A DNA stretch of 64,000 nucleotides from Rehmannia glutinosa (taxonomy: Eukaryota > Streptophyta > Magnoliopsida > Lamiales > Orobanchaceae), in assembly GCA_016081115.2 (NCBI GenBank), contig CM071936.1, positions 76,299,262-76,363,261 of the forward strand. Direction: 5' to 3'. The position numbers and the translations under genes are program-made. Shown here in pieces: positions 56,517-64,000 of this stretch. Each line of letters begins with the position of its first letter. Position 1 is the stretch's first letter. The notes beneath the pieces are model-generated. The model was not told where the DNA came from, ran no database searches, and saw only the letters and a list, made by a program, of their open reading frames with translations.

Positions 56517-57421
56517 TGGTCGTTATATAGAAGCGTTGATCCAATAAGTGCTCTATATCTTGTTTGATCTCTGACTTTACCATCCGCATCCATGTCCATC
56601 TTGATCGATGTGTTCATTGGTATTTTCACAGAAGACTTCTCTTCCATACCAAATTTCTTCATTAAATCTCTGGTGTACTTTGTTTGACTTATGAATGTTC
56701 CATCCTTCAATTGCTTAACTTGAAGTCCTAGGAAGAAAGTCAGTTCTCCCATCATTCTCATTTCAAATTTGCCTTGCATGAGGTTTGAGAACTTATCACA
56801 CAACTCTTTATTTGTGGATCCAAAAATGATATCATCCACACATATTTGAACAAGCAGTATACTCTCTCCATCTTGAATTTTGAAGAGTGTTTTGTCCACT
56901 TTGCCTTTGTTGAATCCATTATCAGTTAGAAATTGAGATAATGTACCATATAATGCTTTCTTGAGCTTGTACACCTTATCTCCAATGGTCTTCTGCTCAA
57001 AACCTGGAGGTTGTTCAACATAGACTTCTTCCTCTAGCAGTCCATTTAAGAATGCACTTTTCACATCCATTTGATATACAGTGAAGTTCTTGTGTGCAGC
57101 ATAGGCAAAAAACATCCTTATTGCTTCTAATCTTACAACAGGAGTAAAGGTTTCATCAAAATCTATTCCCTCTTCTTGGCAATACCCTTTGGCTACCAAT
57201 CTTGCTTTGTTTCTTACCACAGATCCTTCCTCATTCATCTTGTTTCTGAAAACCCATTTTGTGCCAATAACATTTTGATGGGTTGGCCTCTGCACAAATT
57301 CCCATACTTTGTTCCTTTCAAACTGATTCAGCTCTTTTTGCATGGCTTGAATCCAATGTGTATCTTCCAGTGCTTGAGACACATCTTTTGGCTCTATTTG
57401 AGAAATAAAACAAGTGAACAT
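56513..57421 (-). pseudogene. Copia D reverse transcriptase, copy B
   Basis: Open for 302 codons from ATG 57421. WIQAMQKELNQFERNKVWE (24-42), RLVAKGYCQEEGIDFDETF (74-92) and YQMDVKSAFLNG (116-127, first catalytic Asp 119) are intact. The catalytic block is QICVDDIIFG (192-201): both Asp are kept, but Tyr is Cys. After KLKKALYG (152-159) the family's LKQAPRAWYER-like stretch is absent, an in-frame loss of about 12 residues, and LSQFLTDNGF follows directly. The protein would copy element RNA into DNA; the deletion makes activity unlikely. Confidence 0.9.
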
Positions 57422-58074
57422 TGCTTCTTGTTAAGCTCTGGATCTGGTTCTTACACCATCTCTAACATCTCCAATAACTAACTCTGGTGGATGGTCTCTC
57501 AGCTATCTCACATCAGGTTGAAGAAAATCAGTTGTCTCGCAGCTGCGTTGTCTTGAGCAGCTCTTTCATCATCATTCAGCTGTAGACATTCCAGCTGTCT
57601 TTGAGATTCAACTATCTCATCTTCATCTTGGTTGATTACTCTTACTCAGCTTCAACATAAGCACTCTTCTGCATAGTTGGCTGATTCATCTTATCAGCTA
57701 ACTCTTCAATGTCTTCTCCATTCATATTAAGTTCATCAAAAACCACATGAATAGACTCTTCTGTGACCATAGTCCTCTTGTTCAACACTCTATTGACTTT
57801 GCTCTCAGCTGAGTATCCCAATAAGATACCTTCGTCAGCTTTAGCATCAAAAGCCTTTTAGATTATCTTTGCCATTGTTGTGGATAAAGCATTTACATCC
57901 AAATAATCTAAAATATACAATATTTGGCTTTCTCCTTGTCCATATCTCATAGGGACTCTTGGTCAATTGCCTGTTTATCGTGCATCTATTTTGAGTATAG
58001 CATGCAGTGTTGATGGCTTCAGCCCAAAATCTCTTAGGCAATCCAGCTTCAACTAACATGGTTCTTGCAGCTTC
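57422..58074 (-). pseudogene. Copia D integrase end and linker, copy B
   Basis: 58059 to 57847 reads MLVEAGLPKRFWAEAINTAC, YTQNRCTINRQLTKSPYEIW and FGCKCFIHNNGKDN, the C-terminal integrase part. The acidic linker to the RT (57422-57846) follows with shifts and a stop that breaks the join to RT copy B. It parallels 58769-59145, about 90 percent identical by eye. At 58074 the sequence jumps into the end of RT copy A. Confidence 0.85.
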
Positions 58075-58768
58075 TGCTCAAAGCCTGGAGGTTGCTCAAC
58101 ATAGACTTTTTCTTCCAACAATCCATTTAAAAATGCACTTTTCATATCCATTTGATATACAATGAAGTTTTTGTGTGCATCATAGGCAAGAAACATCCTT
58201 ATATTGCTTCTAATCTTGCAACAGGAGCAAATGTTTCATGAAAATCTATTCCTTCTTCTTGGCAATACCCTTTAGCTACCAATCTTGCTTTGTTTCTTAC
58301 CACAGATCCTTCCTCATTCATCTTGTTTCTAAAAACCCATTTTGTGCCAATAACATTTTGATGGGTTGGTCTTTGCACCAATTCCCACACTTGGTTCCTT
58401 TCAAACTGATTCAGCTCTTCTTGCATGGCTTGAATCCAATGTGTGTCATCCAATGCTTGGAACACATCTTTTGGCTCTATTTGGGAAATAAAATAGGTGA
58501 ACATTGCTTCTTGTTGAGCTCTGGATCTGGTTCTTACACCATCTCTCACATCTCCAGTGACTAGCTCTAGTGGATGGTCTCTCAGCCATCTCACATCAGG
58601 TTGGAGTAAATCAGCTGGGTTCAGTCGTCTTCCAGTTGTGTTGTCTTGAGCAGCTTTTTCATCATTATTTAGCTGCAAATTTTCCAGTTGTCTTTGAGAT
58701 TCAACTATCTCATCTTCATCTTGGTTGATTTCTCCAGCTTCAGCTTCAACATAGGGACTCTTCTGCAT
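58075..58768 (-). pseudogene. Copia D reverse transcriptase, copy A (partial)
   Basis: From 58768: acidic linker, then DVRDGVRTRSRAQQEAMFTY, WIQAMQEELNQFERNQVWEL and RLVAKGYCQEEGIDFHETFA. A frameshift at about 58199 separates the remaining YQMDMKSAFLNGLLEEKVYV part, which ends at 58075 behind EQPPGFEQK. It lacks the catalytic Asp-Asp block. It duplicates the start of RT copy B. Confidence 0.88.
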
Positions 58769-58791
58769 AGTTGGTTGATTCAGCTTATCAG

Positions 58792-59197
58792 CTAACTCTC
58801 AATGTCTTGTCCATTTATATTAGGTTCATCAAAAACCACATGGATAGACTCTTCTGTGACCATAGTCCTCTTGGTCAGCACTCTATAGGCTTTACTTTCA
58901 GCTGAGTATCCCAAAAAGATACCTTCATCAGCTTTAGCATCAAAAGCCTTTAGATTATCCTTGTCATTGTTGTGGATGAAGCATTTACATCCAAATATTC
59001 TAAAATACCCAACATTTGGCTTTCTCCCTGTCCATATTTCATAGGGAGTCTTTGTCAGCTGTCTATTAATCATGCATCTATTTTGAGTATAGCATGCAGT
59101 GTTGATGGCTTCACCCAAAATCTTTTAAGTCCCCAACTTGACTAACATGGTCTTTGCAGCTTCCTTGAGAGTTTGCTTTCTTCTTCTGTTTGCTCCA
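58792..59197 (-). pseudogene. Copia D integrase C-terminal part, copy A
   Basis: NGANRRRKQTLKEAAKTMLV follows the upstream open frame after a one-base shift. Then come INTACYTQNRCMINRQLTK, VGYFRIFGCKCFIHNNDKDN and DEGIFLGYSAESKAYRV. In the expected NGVVERKNRTL motif the catalytic Glu position holds Arg. Confidence 0.85.
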
Positions 59198-60112
59198 TTA
59201 TCTTTGTGGAGTCCTTTTCGCAGATAATTCATGAGCGATACCATTTTCAACACAATACTGAGTTATTATTCCATTGACAAACTCAGTTCCTCTATCAGAC
59301 CTTATTTTTATAATGGTTTGGCTCTTTTCATTTGGAACTTTTTTCATCAGCTGAGGTAACTTCTGCAAAGTTTCCTTCTTTTTGCACATGAAGATTGTCC
59401 ATGTATATCTTGAGTAGTCATCCACTACTACCAGGGTGTATTTCTTTCCACTTATACTGGCTGGTTCAACTGGACCAAATAAATCCATATGCAACAGATG
59501 CAATATCCTTGTTGAAGAAGGACCAGGTTTCTCCTTGAATGAAGATTTGATTTGATTTCCCATCTGGCATGCATCACATATGCTTTCCTTCTTGTACACT
59601 GAGTCTGGCAATCCTCCCACAAGATGACTCCTTGCAAGCTTGTTGATTGTCTTGAAGTTTAGATGACTCAGCTTCTTGTGCCACAACCAACTTGATTCGG
59701 TTGTGCTCTTTGCTAGCAGACAGGTGCTTGGTGTAGCAGTAGGCCAATCTACCATATACATGTTCTTCTGTCTTGATCCTTGCAACACTATTTCATTTGA
59801 TTCAGTGTCTTTGATTTGGCAAATTCCCATATTGAATCCAACATTGTAGCCCTTGTCACATAGTTGGCTGATGCTTAACAGGTTGAAGTTGAGGCCTTCA
59901 ACATAAGCAACATTTGTGATTTTCAATCCATATTTCTTGATAGATCCTGTGCCTTTGATTTCCCCTGGAGCTACATTTTCTCCAAATATGACTTTTGCAC
60001 CTCTAATCTCCTTGAATCTTGACAGATTTTTCTTGTTTCCTGTCATATGTCTGGAACAACCACTATCCATGTACCAGTTTCCTTGGCACTCAGCTGTTCC
60101 TTGAACCTGCAA
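59198..60112 (-). pseudogene. Copia D protease and integrase core
   Basis: Open for 304 codons. Protease motif NWYMDSGCSRHMTG with Asp16-Ser17-Gly18. Pre-integrase zinc site with His145, His150, Cys179 and Cys182 (HX4H, CX2C). Integrase core with Asp210 (LHMDLFGPV) and Asp273 (IRSDRGTEFVNG). The frame ends at TPQR through a frameshift just before the third catalytic residue. In an intact element the protease frees the polyprotein parts and the integrase inserts the DNA copy. It is the best-preserved coding piece of the window. Confidence 0.93.
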
Positions 60113-60806
60113 TCAAGGAAATTAGTTTTTAGGTACCCATACTTGCTTGGGTCCTGAGGGGTTAGTGCTGTAAGATGATCCAACCAACCTATAGCCAAAT
60201 GACTCGACTCTAAGAGGTTGCCATCTATCTATGCCATAATCATAATTCACTTTGGCAAATTGCTTGGGGGTTTTAGGTTCATACATCTGTCTCTTTTGTC
60301 TGTATGCTTGTGTGTGTGTTTTAGCAATTGCTTTCTTTGGGTAGGTGTGATATTTCTGAGTGTAGTGCCTGGGTGCATGTGTGTGCTGATAATAGCTCTT
60401 TTGCCTTTGGAATGACCTTTGCTGAGGTCTAGGTCTTGGTCATTATTCCAATCAGCTTGGCTTGGGTAGTTTCTACCATTCCCATCATATGTGTTTCTTT
60501 GATAAAACTTCTGGGGTTTTTGGTAGATGTGTTTATTCTTCACAGAGTACTTTCTATTTGGAGTTTGCTGAGGAACTCTGCTGGATTTCTTCTTAGCTGT
60601 CCTCTCAGCATACTCAACTGACTGTTTTCCTTTCCTTTTATATCCAAGGCCAGTTTGTTTGTGTGCTTTAGAATGAATGTGGGTGCAACATTTGGTGTTT
60701 TGGGTTTTTGAGATGCTTCATTACTCGAAGATCGTTTTTCTAAAATCACTCTAGGAGTTTGACTGTGCACAAAGGAATTGAATCCTATGCCTATTTTATC
60801 TCCACA
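60113..60806 (-). pseudogene. Copia D gag-protease linker
   Basis: Two shifted minus-strand frames (60247-60543 and 60540-60770) are rich in Lys, His, Gln and Pro. A GPKQVWVP-like word ends just before the protease frame. It corresponds to the basic tail of long copia gags. Confidence 0.6.
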
Positions 60807-61508
60807 TTATTTTTGACTCATGATAAGTTCATCCAATGATTTGGATGCCTTTGTAAATGAGGCAATTACATTTTTAAGATCATTTTCTCTCTTTTCTATA
60901 GCAACTATCTCTGCTATTAGTTTGGCAATCTCAGCCTTCAGCTCTTTGTTCTCATCAGCTATGTGACTTAGAGTACTCAACTCCTTAGTCAGCTGTGAGT
61001 TTTGGCTTTTGAGCTGGCTGTTTTCCTCATTTATAAGTGTGTGTGAGGATTTTATGTGCTCAATATCTTTCATCATTTTGCCTAATGAATCATAAAGATC
61101 AGTGGGAGATGAAGTGTGTGTGTCACAATCACTATCACTCGAATCTAAATGAGATGAGTTAGAGTGTACCTCATCTTCTTGGTCTGGTTGATCTTGTTCT
61201 TTAGCCATAAGACAGATCATTGCTTCTTCTTCAGAATCACTTGAGTAATCAGCTTCACTACTCTCTAAGTCTGCTGCTTCTTTAGACTTAGTTGTCTCGT
61301 GATCTCTCAAAGCCAACAACAAGGCTTTCTTTTTTTCCTGTCTTCTTTCTCTGAAGACTTTTCTTTCTTCTTCATTCCTGTATTTATTGACTGGTGGATA
61401 GGAACAGTCAATTGCAAAATGTCCTGGTTGTCTGCAATTCCAACACAGGTTCTCAGCTCTTTGATCGCTCTCTTTTCGTCCTTGGGTTATCGGCTCTGCG
61501 ATACTCAA
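60807..61508 (-). pseudogene. Copia D gag: zinc knuckle and coiled coil
   Basis: Open for 233 codons. A perfect CCHC knuckle CWNCRQPGHFAIDC (residues 22-35; 61404-61445) is followed by a Lys/Arg-rich part, an acidic Ser-rich part with MICLMAKEQ, and a long coiled coil (about 125-233). This order is typical of Sirevirus-type gags. It overlaps the upstream gag piece in another frame, so a frameshift separates them. Confidence 0.88.
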
Positions 61509-61951
61509 CTCTTTGATGCTCGGCTCTCTTGGGTGGCCTGTCTTCCTTGACTTGGAGGGAGCCGAATGTCTCCGGAGGTTTCACCCTTGTTTCTTTTATA
61601 GTTCTTATTGAAGAACTTGTTGAATCTTTTAACCATTAGGGCAATCTCCTCATGGTCTATGGCTTCATTGACTTCAGCTCTCTTTCCATCCTTGACTATA
61701 AGCGCAGCTGTCTTAGGTACAACTATCTCCTCTTGCTCTTTTCTTCTCAGCTCAAACTCATAGGCTTTGAGATCTGAGAATAGCTTATGATTGGATGTTG
61801 TTGTGAGGTTCATTGAATGTCTCAGGGCCATGACCTTCATTTCCCATTCAGCTGGGAGGCTTCTCAGAATCTTCATACACATTTCCTTTTGTGTATATTC
61901 TTTCCCAAGTGCTAATAGCTCATTTGTGATTTCAGTGAATCTGGCATCCAA
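61505..61951 (-). pseudogene. Copia D gag: capsid part
   Basis: MDARFTEITNELLALGKEYT, KILRSLPAEWEMKVMALRHS and LKAYEFELRRKEQEE are the words of the UBN2-type gag domain. The frame ends at SKS by a shift before the zinc knuckle. Confidence 0.88.
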
Positions 61952-62411
61952 TGATCCAAGGTTTCACCTACAAGCATTTTAAAATTTTCAAATTTTTGTA
62001 CATCAACAGACAATTTATTTTCTTTAATTTGCTCAGATCCTTCACAAATTAAAGTTAATTTATCCCAGATTTTTTTGCAGATTTGCAAGATTTGACTTTA
62101 TTGAACATTGCTTTGTCCAATATCTTGTAGAGAATGTCCTTGGCCACATTATCCAAGTTGTATCTCTTTCTGTCATCATTAGTCCACTTGGTCCTTGGCT
62201 TTTCAACCATGGCTGGTCTGTCTTCATCTGCTTCTGCTACTACATCTGCTATTCTTATAGCTGTGTTCACCTTATGTATTTGAAGTGGCCCATTCTCTAT
62301 TACTAGCCACATTTCATCATGTAAAGCAGATAGATGAGCCTGCATACGAATTTTCCAGTCATCAAATTCCTCAACAGTGAACATAGGAATGCGTGTCAAA
62401 TTTGCTTCCAT
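61952..62411 (-). pseudogene. Copia D gag: N-terminus
   Basis: ATG 62411 starts MEANLTRIPMFTVEEFDDWK and continues to DKAMFNKVKSCKSAKK. At a run of seven A on the minus strand (about 62071-62077) one base appears to be missing; in the next frame the text continues WDKLTLICEGSEQIKENKL. A second shift near 61955 leads into the capsid part. Confidence 0.88.
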
Positions 62412-62524
62412 GATAATAACTTTGCTAAGAATTAATGGTTTTGAAAATACAAGTGTTAGAAATCTTTTAGAAAAGATTAGTGATCTAGTTCAGTAACCAG
62501 TGCGGAAGGCTCAATGAACCAACC

Positions 62525-62536
62525 GCTCTGATACCA
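62525..62536 (-). promoter_or_regulatory. Primer binding site of element D
   Basis: Minus strand TGGTATCAGAGC, two bases inside the 5' LTR, complementary to initiator-Met tRNA. Confidence 0.95.
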
Positions 62537-62538
62537 CT

Positions 62539-63816
62539 TGTAGGTCCCAAGGGGTGTGAGTAAGGTTTAGAAGGGGGGGTTGAATAAACCTTACCAAATT
62601 TTCGATTTAGTCCTTTTAAAAGAAATTACAGAGTTAACACAAACATCTAAGTTCTTGAGGGACAACTAAGTTGGTTATTCAGCAGAGTTAACCACTCAAC
62701 AGACTCGATAGAGCTGTTGATAGAATAACTCAGCTGTTTAACCTGAAACTTAACTTGGATGTGTTGGTTTTATCAGCGGAAGACTTAACACCCTTTGATT
62801 TATTTTAAACTATTTTTAACACTTGATTTTGGCACTAGGTTATTAATCAGTTTGGATAGCAAATAAGTTTATCTACAGATATAAAGTAGATATGCAGAAA
62901 TATAAATGTGCTGGAAAATAAATAACATAGTTGATTTTTATAGAGGTTCGAAGATGGGGTAATTCTTCTAATCATCTCTTCTCCAGCTCCTGGAGGAATC
63001 CACTAAGTAACAAATCAGTTTACAAAGTTGTTAACAGTCTAGAGATAACTTTGGTCACACAGCTGGCTTCTCGTCCGACTCAGCTTTTTCACAGTGGTAC
63101 GCTTGCATTGCTACTTCAGCTCACTTTCTCAAGCTCTTGGATTTGATCACGAAGCCCTCCAATAACTTGATACTGGTTCGACCTTGAACCTTCCTTCAGT
63201 CCTCATTGGAAAGTAGACCCCTTCTGATTCTTCAAAAGTTTCCTCTTCAACAGTTTGAAGTTGTCTTTCCTTCACAGCTTTGTGTTGGATTGATTTCCTT
63301 CGAGTTTTAGGCTTGAGGATTTGCTTGAATATCTTTGAGAATGTTTGTAGGTTTACAACTTAAATATTGCTTGCTTGTTTGTGGTTTAGGTAACCTTTTC
63401 TCAATGAGTTTCCTCAGCCTTTTATAGTGAACTTTCAAAATCGCCCGTTGAAGAGAAAGGCTGATTTTCAAAAGACACTTGTGTTCGTTGGCTTGTCTTT
63501 TCTTGGTCTTCAATCTTGAGATGTAGACCTTTCCACGTATTAAATAAATGTGCAGCTTTTCAGGTTCTGACCCGAGGTGCAGTGCTTCCTATTGGTTTAT
63601 TCCTTTTGCACGCTTCTGGGATGAGCACTTTAAGACCTGGCAGCATGGAAGTATTACTTATTTAAGTAATGTTCTTGACTTCAGGCAACGGATTCCTTTC
63701 GATTAACTTCTCTTGGTCCGTTGCCTATTTCCCAGGTGACTTGAGTGTGCTCCAATCATTTAAAGACTCATCGTCACTTTCAACTTATGACTTGACTTCT
63801 TGAGATGACTTTGACT
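62539..63816 (-). repeat. 5' LTR of element D, truncated
   Basis: On the plus strand it begins TGTAGGTCCC at 62539. It follows the left LTR until about 63816 (GAGATGACTTTGACT) and then stops; the last 270 bp or so of the LTR are missing. TATAAAAG at 63419-63426. Confidence 0.9.
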
Positions 63817-64000
63817 CGATCGATCGTGAAATTCTTATCGCAAGCGCACTGGTGTCAAGTTTTAGTATAGTTTTGAAGGTAGGGTTATCGTCTCCACAGG
63901 GATTGTTATCGAATTTTATACTAAGTACTATAATTAAAATAGCTTAACTCTATCTAGAAATCGAAAAGAGATGAAGATTTATCAAACTAAAAATAAAACT
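63817..64000. repeat. Start of an unrelated repeat
   Basis: CGATCGATCG at the junction, then GCAAGCGCACTGG and TTATCGTCTCCACAGGGATT. Words of the latter kind are common in plant repetitive DNA, possibly LTRs of other retroelements. It runs out of the window; family not determined. Confidence 0.4.

Larger units (their letters stand above)
51353..63816 (-). mobile_element. Copia element D (Sirevirus-like, nearly complete, broken)
   Basis: Minus strand. The 3' LTR is 51353-52896. The 5' LTR starts at 62539 and is cut at about 63816. The primer site TGGTATCAGAGC lies directly inside the 5' LTR and a purine tract inside the 3' LTR. In element order there are gag with CCHC knuckle and coiled coil, protease, integrase, reverse transcriptase, RNase H and a long extra frame before the 3' LTR. 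A block of about 1.1 kb from integrase to RT is present twice. Frameshifts occur throughout. The 5 bp left of the element are ACATT; the right flank is lost. Confidence 0.92.

Overview
The window is nuclear DNA of a flowering plant. It is AT-rich, has no gene that looks like an intact host gene, and consists almost entirely of nested, decaying transposable elements: Ty1/copia LTR retrotransposons with initiator-Met tRNA primer sites, an L1-type LINE, Mutator-like (MULE) and hAT DNA transposons, foldback and MITE-like elements, and AT- or CT-rich simple repeats. The style of several repeats, and the type of extra open reading frame in two retrotransposons, recall eudicots, possibly Lamiales. 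That lineage guess is only an inference.

Layout. 1-342 is the end of an LTR of the same family as the large element on the right. 343-9085 is a 5'-truncated LINE on the minus strand, split by copia element A (921-7866). 9601-10092 is a miniature LTR retrotransposon (TRIM-like). 10145-13515 is a degenerate MULE with long inverted repeats and a 9-bp target duplication. 14553-15845 is a foldback element whose arms are made of a short tandem repeat. 16215-18560 is simple-repeat-rich and holds the first member (17183-18273) of an element family that sits in TA microsatellites. 18672-19336 is a hAT MITE with a perfect 8-bp target duplication. 20037-22128 holds tandemly duplicated noncoding DNA. Copia element B (22403-30083) splits one copy of a hAT transposase pseudogene; a second, uninterrupted copy follows at 30852-31690. 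Copia element C (32778-38848) splits a second TA-flanked element. Two more TA-flanked elements lie head to tail at 40237-42302, followed by a four-unit tandem array (42768-44020) and MULE remnants with a FAR1-like part and an Ulp1 peptidase part (44700-46110). 46991-51352 is mostly featureless AT-rich DNA with a 120-bp-type tandem array. 51353-63816 is copia element D, on the minus strand and nearly full length but broken. At 63817 an unrelated repeat begins.

How the parts relate. A, B and D look like one broad clade, the Sirevirus-like copia elements: long LTRs of about 1.3-1.5 kb, a gag with a coiled coil and CCHC knuckle, and in B and D an extra open reading frame between pol and the 3' LTR. 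A and B also show several AGGGGGAG-type polypurine tracts and clusters of GACCGGTC palindromes. C is a different copia lineage with LTRs of about 418 bp. All four have broken reading frames, so none looks autonomous. The order of insertion can be read from nesting: the LINE is older than A, the hAT pseudogene older than B, and the second TA-flanked element older than C. LTR pairs look most diverged in B.
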